A stretch of DNA of 12,665 nucleotides from Pseudomonadota bacterium (GTDB lineage Bacteria > Pseudomonadota > Gammaproteobacteria > Xanthomonadales > Xanthomonadaceae). Numbering within the stretch: the stretch's first letter is position 1; every line of letters begins with the position of its first letter. The notes under the pieces are model-generated. The model was given only the letters and a program-made list of their open reading frames with translations, searched no databases and was not told where the DNA came from. Below, piece after piece: positions 1 through 6,298 of this stretch. The stretch is from positions 1-12,665 of the forward strand of contig JAEWZE010000200.1 of assembly GCA_023395465.1 (NCBI GenBank), given 5' to 3'. A program made the position numbers and the translations under genes.

Positions 1-571
1 TCGTATGCAGCCGCTTCATCGCCTCGCTGAAATCGCCCCGGACCGCCAGCGGCAGCACGTCGATGGCGTCGTCGATGGCGCGGTTGATGAGGATGTCGTC
101 GTCGCTGCCGGGGCGGCCCAGCACCCACGACACCACGCGATCCTTGTGGCCGGGATGGCCGATCCCGATGCGCAGGCGGTGGAAGCGTCCATGCCCGAGC
201 AGCTTGATCGTGTCGCGCAGGCCGTTCTGGCCGCCGTGTCCACCGTCGAACTTGAGCCGCGCCACGCCGGGCGGCAGGTCGAGTTCGTCGTGCGCCAGCA
301 GCGCCTGTTCCGGTTCGATCTTCCAGTAGCGCAGGGCCGCGGCGACCGCCTTGCCGCTGAGGTTCATGAAGGTCGCCGGCCGCAGCAGCCACACGGGCCT
401 GCCGCCGACCTCGATCTTGGCCGTCTCGCCGAACAGCTTGGCCTCGATGCCGAAACGGCCGCCCGCCCGGTCGGCGAGCGCGTCGACCAGGCGGAACCCG
501 GCGTTGTGCCGGGTCCGCGCATGCTCCGGCCCCGGGTTGCCGAGGCCGACGATGAGTCTCAATCCTTCCAT
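1..571 (-). CDS. pth: Peptidyl-tRNA hydrolase (3' end cut by window edge)
   Basis: Hydrolyses the ester bond of peptidyl-tRNAs that drop off the ribosome, recycling tRNA in the cytoplasm. The frame reads from an ATG at 571 to the left edge without a stop, giving 190 residues. The E. coli enzyme has 194, so only a few residues are missing. The N-terminal block with GLGNPG and TRHNAG (residues 9-25) is diagnostic. The residues matching E. coli Asn10, His20, Asn68, Asp93 and Asn114 are all present with a +2 offset: N12, H22, N70 in FMNLSG, D95 in DELDLPPG and N116 in GGHGGQNGLRD. A GGAG about nine bases upstream of the ATG (plus-strand 581-584) supports the start. It lies 122 bases downstream of rplY on the same strand, the usual rplY-pth order. 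The fold and active site look intact. Confidence 0.97.
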   Translation of the reverse strand, partial: MEGLRLIVGLGNPGPEHARTRHNAGFRLVDALADRAGGRFGIEAKLFGETAKIEVGGRPVWLLRPATFMNLSGKAVAAALRYWKIEPEQALLAHDELDLPPGVARLKFDGGHGGQNGLRDTIKLLGHGRFHRLRIGIGHPGHKDRVVSWVLGRPGSDDDILINRAIDDAIDVLPLAVRGDFSEAMKRLHT

Positions 572-655
572 CCGGACGCACTCCGTGCCGCAGGAGGAAG
601 CCGGCGACGGGACCGGCGGACGCGCAACCCGCCGCGCCGCCGCTCCTGCCAGGCT

Positions 656-672
656 CCGCGCCTGCGGCGCGG
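656..672 (-). other. GC-rich hairpin between rplY and pth
   Basis: A perfect 7-bp inverted repeat (CCGCGCC / GGCGCGG) with a 3-base loop lies just after the rplY stop. No T-run follows it on either strand, so it does not qualify as a classical intrinsic terminator. It could slow polymerase or protect the rplY 3' end. The rest of the 122-base gap (572-693) is GC-rich and holds only the pth ribosome-binding site and another short gccgg/ccggc repeat. Confidence 0.3.
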
Positions 673-693
673 GATGACCTTCCTAGGCGAAGA

Positions 694-1335
694 TCACTTG
701 TCCTCGCCAGCCGGGACTTCGCCATCCTCGGCGGTCTCGTCGGCAGCCGCTTCCTCGCGGCCGTGCTTGGCGATCACGACGGCGTCGTCGTGGTCCTTGC
801 CGAGCTTCAGCTGCGGGATTTCCACGCCGCTGGGCAGCTTGAGGTCCGACAGGTAGATGATGTCGCCGAGCTTGAGTTCCGACAGGTCGACCTCGATCGA
901 CTCCGGCAGGTCCGACGGCAGGCATTCCACCGCGACTTCCTTGAGTTCGTGGGTGACTACCACGTCGGCCGACTTGCCGGCCGGCGAGACGTCCTCGTGG
1001 ATGAAGTGCAGCGGCACCGAGGTACGCAGCACTTCCTTGTCGTTCACGCGCTGGAAGTCCAGGTGCATGATCAGCTGCTTGTACGGGTGGCGCTGGATGT
1101 CGCGCAGCAGCACCTTCTGGATGTCGCCGCCCAGGCTCAGGTCCAGGATCGACGAGTAGAACCACTCGTGCTGGCTGGCCAGCCACACCGGCTCGTGGTC
1201 GAGCTGGATGCTGACCGGGTCCAGGTCGCCACCGTAGACGACGGCCGGGATCTTGCCCGCGTGACGGAGGCGGCGGCTCGCACCCTTCCCTTCGTCTGCG
1301 CGGCGCTCGACCTTGATTTCGTGAGTCGTTGCCAT
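694..1335 (-). CDS. rplY: 50S ribosomal protein L25, long CTC/TL5 type
   Basis: Binds 5S rRNA in the central protuberance of the large subunit. At 213 residues it is the two-domain general-stress (CTC/TL5) form rather than the 94-residue E. coli form. Residues 4-93 are the 5S-binding L25 domain (ERRADEGKGASRRLR near the start, HPYKQLIMHLDFQRV at 83-97). Residues 100-190 form the C-terminal beta domain, with SDLPESIEVDLSELKLGD at 141-158. An acidic Glu/Asp-rich tail follows from about 193. The start at 1335 gives the expected MATTHEIKVERR and has a purine-rich GAGAAG ahead of it. It follows prs after an 80-base leader with two hairpins and precedes pth, a common prs-rplY-pth cluster. Extra-long acidic tails are usual in this subfamily, so nothing is broken. 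Confidence 0.97.
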   Translation of the reverse strand: MATTHEIKVERRADEGKGASRRLRHAGKIPAVVYGGDLDPVSIQLDHEPVWLASQHEWFYSSILDLSLGGDIQKVLLRDIQRHPYKQLIMHLDFQRVNDKEVLRTSVPLHFIHEDVSPAGKSADVVVTHELKEVAVECLPSDLPESIEVDLSELKLGDIIYLSDLKLPSGVEIPQLKLGKDHDDAVVIAKHGREEAAADETAEDGEVPAGEDK

Positions 1336-1383
1336 GTTTGCTTCTCTTCTTCTGCTTGCGGAATACCGCCTCGCGGCGGTTGG

Positions 1384-1410
1384 AAACGCTCACCCGCGAC
1401 CAGGTGAGCG
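1384..1410 (-). terminator. Possible weak terminator or attenuator after prs
   Basis: On the minus strand, shortly after the prs stop, there is a perfect 8-bp stem (CGCTCACC / GGTGAGCG) with an 8-base loop, followed by TTTCC. The stem is strong but the T-run is only three bases. A leaky terminator that lowers rplY-pth transcription relative to prs is plausible. A second hairpin (ACCGCC-TCGC-GGCGGT, 1365-1380) lies between it and the rplY start and could join it in an rplY leader structure. That role is inferred. Confidence 0.4.
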
Positions 1411-1416
1411 GCGGTG

Positions 1417-2376
1417 TCAGTCCAGGTAGAGCGAACTGACGGATTCTCCGAAGGCGATCCGGCGGATCGTCTCGGCCAGCATCTCTGCGACGCTGAGCTG
1501 GCGGATGCGGCTGCACGCGCGTGCGGCGGCGGCCAGCGGGATGGTGTCGGTGACCACCAGTTCGTCCAGCTGCGAGCGGGTGATGTTGTCGATCGCCGCG
1601 CCCGACAGCACCGGGTGGGTGCAGTAGGCCACGACCTTCTGCGCGCCGTTGGCCTTGAGCGCCCCGGCGGCCGCGCACAGGGTGCCGGCGGTGTCGACGA
1701 TGTCGTCGACCAGCACGCAGGTCTTGCCCTCGACGTCGCCGATGATGTTCATCACCGTGGCCACGTTGGCCTTGGGCCGGCGCTTGTCGATGATCGCGAG
1801 GTCCGCGTCGTCGAGGCGCTTGGCGATCGCGCGGGCGCGGACCACGCCGCCCACGTCGGGCGAGACCACGATCAGGTTGTCGGTGCCGTGCGCGCGCCAG
1901 ATGTCGGCCAGCAGCAGCGGCGAGGCGTACACGTTGTCGACCGGGATGTCGAAGAAACCCTGGATCTGGTCGGCATGCAGGTCCACCGTCAGCACGCCGT
2001 CGGCGCCGGCCGCGGTGAACATCTTGGCCACCAGCTTGGCCGTGATCGGCACGCGCGAGGAGCGCATCCGCCGGTCCTGGCGCGCATAGCCGAAATACGG
2101 CACCACCGCGGTCACCGAGGAGGCCGATGCGCGCTTGAGCGCGTCGATCAGCGCCAGCAGCTCCATCAGGTGCTCGGCCGAGGGCTCGCTGGTGGGCTGG
2201 ATGACGAACACGTCCTGCCGGCGCACGTTCTCCTCGATCTCGACCTGCGCCTCGCCGTCGGAGAACGTCGACACCAGGGCCTTGCCCTGCCGCACCCCGA
2301 GCTCGCGACACACCGACTGCGCCAGCGGCCGGTTCGCATTGCCGGAGAAGATCAGCAGGTTTCGATCTTCTTTCAT
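1417..2376 (-). CDS. prs: Ribose-phosphate pyrophosphokinase (PRPP synthetase)
   Basis: Transfers pyrophosphate from ATP to ribose 5-phosphate, making PRPP for purine, pyrimidine, His, Trp and NAD synthesis. At 319 residues it matches the class I bacterial enzyme (E. coli 315). Visible motifs are NLLIFSGNAN near the N-terminus, the ATP-binding FGYARQDRR (95-103), VDLHADQIQGFF (131-142), the flexible catalytic loop DKRRPKAN (197-204) with its Lys and Arg, and the PRPP-binding VLVDDIVDTAGT (221-232). The reading frame stays open upstream to 2637, but that part runs through repeats and antisense to a tRNA, so I start at the ATG at 2376, which gives the family N-terminus. Its leader contains the large GGGATT inverted repeat. 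It lies downstream of ispE and tRNA-Gln, the common ispE-prs linkage. Confidence 0.98.
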   Translation of the reverse strand: MKEDRNLLIFSGNANRPLAQSVCRELGVRQGKALVSTFSDGEAQVEIEENVRRQDVFVIQPTSEPSAEHLMELLALIDALKRASASSVTAVVPYFGYARQDRRMRSSRVPITAKLVAKMFTAAGADGVLTVDLHADQIQGFFDIPVDNVYASPLLLADIWRAHGTDNLIVVSPDVGGVVRARAIAKRLDDADLAIIDKRRPKANVATVMNIIGDVEGKTCVLVDDIVDTAGTLCAAAGALKANGAQKVVAYCTHPVLSGAAIDNITRSQLDELVVTDTIPLAAAARACSRIRQLSVAEMLAETIRRIAFGESVSSLYLD

Positions 2377-2389
2377 GTCTTCAAGGCCC

Positions 2390-2487
2390 GGATTAGGGAT
2401 TGGGGATTCGGGATTGGGAGGTTGGATCCGGCCTGGGGACACGAGATTCGCCGTTGCGGATCCCCAATCCCCAATCCCGAATCCCTT
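2390..2487. repeat. Imperfect inverted repeat of GGGATT heptads between tRNA-Gln and prs
   Basis: The left arm (about 2390-2429) carries tandem heptads of the form GGGATTG/GGGATTC and ends in GGATCC. The right arm (about 2458-2487) is the complementary CCCAATC/CCCGAATC series starting with GGATCC. The arms pair over nearly 30 bp with two C/G swaps and one six-base bulge, around a central segment of about 28 bases. On the minus-strand transcript this is a long hairpin directly after the tRNA 3' end and ending about 14 bases before the prs start. Heptad repeats of this kind are familiar from intergenic regions of Xanthomonas and Lysobacter relatives, from general knowledge rather than a search. 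Its role (transcript stability, termination or processing) is unknown. Confidence 0.85.
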
Positions 2488-2495
2488 CGCTCGAC

Positions 2496-2571
2496 TGGCA
2501 GGGGCGGAAGGATTCGAACCTACGCATGCCGGGATCAAAACCCGGTGCCTTAACCACTTGGCGACGCCCCT
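2496..2571 (-). tRNA. tRNA-Gln (anticodon TTG)
   Basis: The minus strand folds into a full 76-base cloverleaf including an encoded CCA. The acceptor stem AGGGGCG pairs perfectly with CGCCCCT, with discriminator G. The D-stem is GCC/GGC, the anticodon stem CCGGG/CCCGG, and the loop TTTTGAT carries TTG (plus-strand 2536-2538), reading CAA and CAG glutamine codons. The five-base variable loop is followed by a T-arm with loop TTCGAAT. The body closely resembles E. coli tRNA-Gln (GCCAAG...AAGGCACCGG). The T-stem GTAGG/CCTTC has a U-U opposition at positions 50-64, which is unusual. There is little room for a separate promoter (66 bases to the ispE stop, mostly hairpin), so co-transcription with ispE and processing from the operon RNA is likely. 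Confidence 0.97.
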
Positions 2572-2580
2572 GTAACGCGA

Positions 2581-2648
2581 TGATTCGTGATTCGCGACTG
2601 GGGATTCGAAACACCTCCTCGAATCCCCAGTCACCAATCACCAATCAC
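2581..2648. repeat. Hairpin repeat between ispE and tRNA-Gln, overlapping the ispE stop
   Basis: The core is a perfect 14-bp inverted repeat (2596-2609 with 2619-2632, GACTGGGGATTCGA and its complement) around a 9-base loop. The stem extends imperfectly outward through GATT-type units (TGATTCG on the left, CCAATCA on the right), to roughly 30 bp or more. It uses the same GGGATT vocabulary as the inverted repeat on the other side of the tRNA. On the minus-strand transcript the loop reads GGAGGTGTT. The outer right arm contains the last codons and the TGA of ispE. There is no T-run after the core stem, so a processing or stability element fits better than a terminator. Confidence 0.85.
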
Positions 2649-3525
2649 CCTCCGGACTCCGGCCTTCGAGTGCGTCCAGGAGCGGCGAGCGCGCGGCGCC
2701 CGCCACCACCCATGCCTTGAGCGAGGATGGCAACGCCGCCAGCGCGGCCTCGGCCGATTCGCGCGTGGCGAACCCGACGAAGCAGCCGCTGCCCGACCCG
2801 GTCAACTGCGGCGTGCCGATCCGCGCCAGCGCTTCGAACACCGCCTCGACGGCGGGTTCGCGGCGGCGCACCACCGGCTCGAACGCATTGCCGAGCCCAG
2901 CTCCCGAAACGAAGTCCGCTATTGTCGTTGGTGCGGCATTTCGCGTCAATTCAGGGGCTTGGAAAAGGGCGGAGGTCGCGACATGGATGCCCGGATCGGC
3001 CAGCACGTACCAGGCCTCGGGCAGTTCGATGGGGGTCAGCAGTTCGCCCACGCCCTCGGCCCAGGCATTGTGGCCGCGGACGAATACCGGCACGTCGGCC
3101 CCCAGCCCCAGCCCCAGGGCCGCCAGCCGGTCCACGCCCAGATCCAGCCCCCAGAGCCGGTCCAGCGCGCGCAGGACGGTGGCCGCGTCGGAGGATCCAC
3201 CGCCGAAGCCGGCCCCGGCCGGAATCCGCTTTTCGACGCGGATGTCCGCACCTTGGCCGGAGTTGGACACGGATAGAAGCAGGTTCGCGGCGCGCACGAC
3301 CAGGTCGTCGGCCTCCGCCACGCCCGCGACCGTCTCGCTCTGCCGGCGCACCAGGCCGTCCTCACGCAGCCGCAGGTGGACCGTATCGCCCCAGTCCAGC
3401 AGGCGGAACACGGTCTGCAGCTCATGGTAGCCATCGGCCCGACGCCGCGGGATGTGCAGGAACAGGTTGAGCTTGGCCGGCGCCGGCCACGACGACCAGC
3501 CCGCACCCGGCGGATGCACTGCCAT
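2638..3525 (-). CDS. ispE: 4-diphosphocytidyl-2-C-methyl-D-erythritol kinase
   Basis: Phosphorylates CDP-methylerythritol in the MEP pathway to isopentenyl diphosphate, in the cytoplasm. The GHMP-kinase hallmarks are all present: PAPAKLNLFLHI (14-25) with catalytic-site Lys18, the ATP loop PAGAGFGGGSSDAA (102-115) and GADVPVF (142-148) with the probable catalytic Asp144. A C-terminal TGSGSGCFVGF glycine motif follows. The length of 295 residues fits the family (E. coli 283). The frame is open back to 3666, but the extra N-terminus overlaps lolB and looks like shadow sequence. The ATG at 3525 lies four bases after the lolB stop and gives a normal N-terminus, which suggests translational coupling. 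The last residues (GDW) and the stop fall inside a GATTGGTGATT repeat unit. The stretch around 2905-2965 is less GC-rich than the rest of the gene. Confidence 0.97.
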   Translation of the reverse strand: MAVHPPGAGWSSWPAPAKLNLFLHIPRRRADGYHELQTVFRLLDWGDTVHLRLREDGLVRRQSETVAGVAEADDLVVRAANLLLSVSNSGQGADIRVEKRIPAGAGFGGGSSDAATVLRALDRLWGLDLGVDRLAALGLGLGADVPVFVRGHNAWAEGVGELLTPIELPEAWYVLADPGIHVATSALFQAPELTRNAAPTTIADFVSGAGLGNAFEPVVRRREPAVEAVFEALARIGTPQLTGSGSGCFVGFATRESAEAALAALPSSLKAWVVAGAARSPLLDALEGRSPEGDW

Positions 3526-3529
3526 GCCG

Positions 3530-4525
3530 CTAGTCCGCCGGCCCGGCGCTGTCGGCCTGCGGGTGCGCGCGCAGCCAGGCGGCCAGCGCGCGGTTGTAGG
3601 CACTGGCATAGGCCTCGGCCTGCAGCTTGAGCGCCAGGTGCCGCTCGCCGATGACCACGTCGCCACTGCCGTCGATGATCCGCAGCGCCTGCCCCTGCCC
3701 CGTCACGGCAGCGCCGTCGGGCCCGTAGCCGGGCGCCAGGCAGGCGAAGCCGCAGACCGCGACCGGGCGCAGGTCGCCAGCGGCGGCATGCTCGCGCAGG
3801 TCCGCGGCCGGGTCGTCCAGGCGCAGCGTCTCCAGCGTCCTGGCCAGCGTCTGGTCCGGCGAATCCTCCGCCGCGGGCGCCGCGGCCGCGCCGGGCACCA
3901 CGGTCCAGCCATCGACCAGCAGCCGCACCCGCGCGTCGTCGCGCGTAGCCTCGATCCGGCGCGGCAAGGCGGGCTGGCCGACGCCCGCCTCGTACCAGTC
4001 GCGGTATTCGATGCGCCAGCCGGCCTGGCCGATCAGCGCGGGCAGGTTGCCGGGGCCGAACGTGACCTGCGCCGGTCCGTAGACCTGTTCCGGCGCGGCC
4101 ACGGCGCGGACCCAGTCCACCATTGCCCTGACCGGCACGTCCCAGCCGGTCGCCGCGAACAGCAACTCCTCGACGTCGGCGCTTTCCCGCGGTCCACCCT
4201 CGATGCCCTCGAGCCTGGCCGAGCCAGTGTCGCCACTCAGCCGCCAGCCCTGGCGGGTGACCGGCGCGGCGAGGGTGATGTCGTAGCGGGCGCCACGCTG
4301 GGTCCAGTCGATGCGGCCGCTGCCGCCCTGGCGCCCGCCCGAAATCGCGACCCGGCCCGACAGGCTCCAGTCAGCCAGCGAGGCGCGCTGGACTTCGGCC
4401 TGCCGCGCCTGCTGCGGATCGACGGGCACTGGCGCGCGCGCCGGCTGCGACACACAGGCCGACAGTGACAGCGCCAGCGTCAGCGCCGCGATCGCGGCCA
4501 GGACATCGGAACGCGGATGCTTCAT
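3530..4525 (-). CDS. lolB: Outer-membrane lipoprotein LolB with a long C-terminal extension
   Basis: LolB receives lipoproteins from the periplasmic carrier LolA and inserts them into the outer membrane. The protein starts with a lipoprotein signal peptide ending in LSAC, with Cys24 as the lipidation site. Residues about 45-210 match the LolB fold (LADWSLSGRVAI, GSGRIDWTQRG, YDITLAAP, then PVRAMVDWVRAV, WRIEYRDWYE and LPRRIEATRDDARVRLLVDGW). E. coli LolB is about 207 residues, but this one is 331. After an Ala/Pro-rich linker (212-222) a further 110 residues hold a CGFAC pair (Cys258, Cys262) and a predicted long helix near the end. I do not recognise that extension. The ATG overlaps the stop of the TPR gene (ATGA), and ispE starts four bases after the stop, so all three appear co-translated. 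The LolB call is firm for the N-terminal part. The extension's role is unknown. Confidence 0.9.
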   Translation of the reverse strand: MKHPRSDVLAAIAALTLALSLSACVSQPARAPVPVDPQQARQAEVQRASLADWSLSGRVAISGGRQGGSGRIDWTQRGARYDITLAAPVTRQGWRLSGDTGSARLEGIEGGPRESADVEELLFAATGWDVPVRAMVDWVRAVAAPEQVYGPAQVTFGPGNLPALIGQAGWRIEYRDWYEAGVGQPALPRRIEATRDDARVRLLVDGWTVVPGAAAAPAAEDSPDQTLARTLETLRLDDPAADLREHAAAGDLRPVAVCGFACLAPGYGPDGAAVTGQGQALRIIDGSGDVVIGERHLALKLQAEAYASAYNRALAAWLRAHPQADSAGPAD

Positions 4526-6201
4526 GCGCCAGTCTTCTCAAGAGCGCGCCGCAGCGAGCGGTTGTCCGGATCCAGCCGGCGGGCGTCGTCGAAATAGCGG
4601 CGCGCTTCGTCGCGCCGGCCCAGCACCCACAGCACCTCGGCGATATGCGCGGCGATCTCGGCGTCCTTCTGCAGGGTGTAGGCGTGGCGCAGCTCGACCA
4701 GCGCCTCGTCGGTGCGGCCCAGCCGGTACAGCACCCAGCCATAGCTGTCGATGATCGCCGCATTGCCCGGCTCCGCCACGCGGGCGCGGTCGATCAGCTC
4801 CAGCGCCTCGGCATAGCGGTCAGTGCGGTCGGCCAGGGTGTAGCCCAGCGCGTTGAGCGCGGCGACGTTCTCCGGCTCGGCCACCAGGATCCGGCGCAGG
4901 TCGGCTTCGGCGCGGGCGATGTCGTCGCGGCGCTCCCACATCAGGGCGCGGGCGTAGAGCAGCGACGGCTCGTCCGGCCAGTCGCCCAGGCCGCGCGCGT
5001 AGGCATCGTTCTCGGCGTCCAGGTCGCCGTCCTTGGCGCGCAGCTCGCCCTCGAGCAGGTACGCGGCGCGGCGCGCGTCCTCGTCGATCGAACCGTCGAC
5101 CTGCAGGCGCTGCAGCGCGGCGAACGCGTCCTCCCGTTGTCCGAGTTCGTGCAGCACGTTGGCCGCGCGCAGCCGCGCCTGCAGCCGCGGCTCGCCGCCC
5201 GGCACGCTGCCGTACCACTCCAGCGCCTCGGCGTGACGGTCGAGGAATTCGGCCACCTGGCCCAGCAGCAGGCGCTGCTGCGGGTCGGGATTGGCGGCAT
5301 CGCGGCGCAGTTCGTCGTACAGCGCCGTCAGCGAGGTCTTGTCGTCGGCGCGCGCCAGCAGGGACGCGCGCAGGGCGTAGCTGCGGCGGTCCTGCGGCCC
5401 TTGCGCCAGGACGCGTTCAGCGGCGAGCGGATCGCCCAGGGCGTCGTACTCGGCGGCCATGGCCAGGCGCAGCTCCGGCGCGCCGCTGGCGGCACCTTCC
5501 ACTCCTGCCAGCGCCTCGCGGGCACCCTCGAGGTCGCCGGCCTCGCGCAGCAGCGACGCACGCAGCAGGCCGATGCGCGGCTCGCCGGGGTAGAGTTCGA
5601 CGATGCGCTCGACCACCTCGCGGGCGAGCTCGGCCTGTTCGAGCCGCTGGGCGAGGTCGCCGAAGGCCAGCCAGGCCTGAAGCTCGTCCGGCACGGCGCC
5701 GGCGTCGAGCAGGCGCCGCATGATCCGCCCCGAGACCGCCGGATCGCGCGGCCCGGTGGCGATCACCGAGAGCGCGTGGCGCCAGCCGGCCGGATCCGGG
5801 TCGGCGATCAACGTGCGCAGCCGGCGCAGGGCGACGCGTTCGCGGCCCTGGCGCAGGGCCAGGGTCGCCTCGGCCGCCCGCATCGCCAGCGAATCGGGGG
5901 CGCGCGCGCTCCACAGCGCCAGGGCGCGGGCGGCCAGGTCATCGTCCTTGCCGAGCAGGGCGATGCGGGTGGCGCGTTCGGCCAGCCCGGCTTCGTCGCC
6001 GCCCGCGGCACGGGCGGCATCGAGGTACCAGCCGGCGGCCTCGTCCAGGCGCCCGGCCTGCAGCGCGAATTCGCCGGCCATGGTGGCGCCCAGCACGTCT
6101 TCGCGCAGGGGAGCGTCGGCGGCGGCGACCGGTGCCAGCGGCAGGGCCAGCAGCAGGCAGGACAGGGCAATCCGGCGGACAGAGTTCGGAAAAGCGGGCA
6201 T
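4522..6201 (-). CDS. Exported tetratricopeptide repeat protein
   Basis: A 559-residue protein with a Sec signal peptide (basic VRR, then a hydrophobic stretch at 11-25, likely cut after AAA at residue 28), so probably periplasmic or envelope-associated. The mature part is almost all helical TPR-like repeats. They are degenerate in the first two thirds and clear at about 412-550, with GYTLADRTDRYAEALELI (453-470) and IIDSYGWVLYRLGRTDEAL (484-501). That GYTLADR / DS-GWVLYRLG signature is common in proteobacterial TPR proteins found next to lolB. No catalytic motif is visible, so a scaffold or binding role in envelope biogenesis is an inference. It is first in the minus-strand operon, overlaps lolB by four bases and is divergent from hemA. 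The ATG at 6201 gives a proper signal peptide. Confidence 0.9.
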   Translation of the reverse strand: MPAFPNSVRRIALSCLLLALPLAPVAAADAPLREDVLGATMAGEFALQAGRLDEAAGWYLDAARAAGGDEAGLAERATRIALLGKDDDLAARALALWSARAPDSLAMRAAEATLALRQGRERVALRRLRTLIADPDPAGWRHALSVIATGPRDPAVSGRIMRRLLDAGAVPDELQAWLAFGDLAQRLEQAELAREVVERIVELYPGEPRIGLLRASLLREAGDLEGAREALAGVEGAASGAPELRLAMAAEYDALGDPLAAERVLAQGPQDRRSYALRASLLARADDKTSLTALYDELRRDAANPDPQQRLLLGQVAEFLDRHAEALEWYGSVPGGEPRLQARLRAANVLHELGQREDAFAALQRLQVDGSIDEDARRAAYLLEGELRAKDGDLDAENDAYARGLGDWPDEPSLLYARALMWERRDDIARAEADLRRILVAEPENVAALNALGYTLADRTDRYAEALELIDRARVAEPGNAAIIDSYGWVLYRLGRTDEALVELRHAYTLQKDAEIAAHIAEVLWVLGRRDEARRYFDDARRLDPDNRSLRRALEKTGA

Positions 6202-6298
6202 CGACGTCGGCCGGGCCTTAAAATGGTGTCCTGACGACCCGGAAGCTTATCGCAAGCGCCTGAACGGCAAACGCCGGGCGGGCCGCCAGCCAACGCGC
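6202..6298. promoter_or_regulatory. Divergent intergenic region between the TPR gene and hemA
   Basis: These 97 bases must carry the promoters for both the lolB-ispE operon (leftward) and the hemA operon (rightward). A TAAAAT at 6219-6224 on the plus strand resembles a -10 box for hemA (five of six matches), but I see no convincing -35 at the right spacing. The leftward strand has only a weak TTTTAA in the same spot. No clear operator palindrome is visible, and the hemA ATG lacks a strong Shine-Dalgarno sequence. Promoter presence is inferred from gene orientation, and the exact boxes are uncertain. Confidence 0.45.

Noticed and set aside
2377..2637. N-terminal extension of the prs frame by 87 codons
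   Set aside because: The extension passes through tRNA-Gln and both repeats and has no similarity to PRPP synthetase. The ATG at 2376 gives the family N-terminus.
2393..2720. Short open frames translating to repeated RDWG/IPNP-type peptides around the tRNA
   Set aside because: They are translations of the GGGATT repeats and of the tRNA gene. Such peptides are a known source of false hypothetical proteins in xanthomonad annotations.
2905..2965. A less GC-rich patch within ispE that could suggest foreign DNA
   Set aside because: The reading frame and IspE sequence continue through it unbroken. A short dip inside a conserved gene is not evidence of transfer.
4465..6234. A 589-codon plus-strand frame opposite the TPR gene
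   Set aside because: It is rich in Gln, Arg and Gly without domains, while the opposite strand has a signal peptide and clear TPR motifs. It is a GC shadow.
5720..6298. N-terminal extension of the hemA frame by 193 codons
   Set aside because: It is antisense to the TPR gene, and MTLYALGINHQTAP at 6299 is the normal HemA start.
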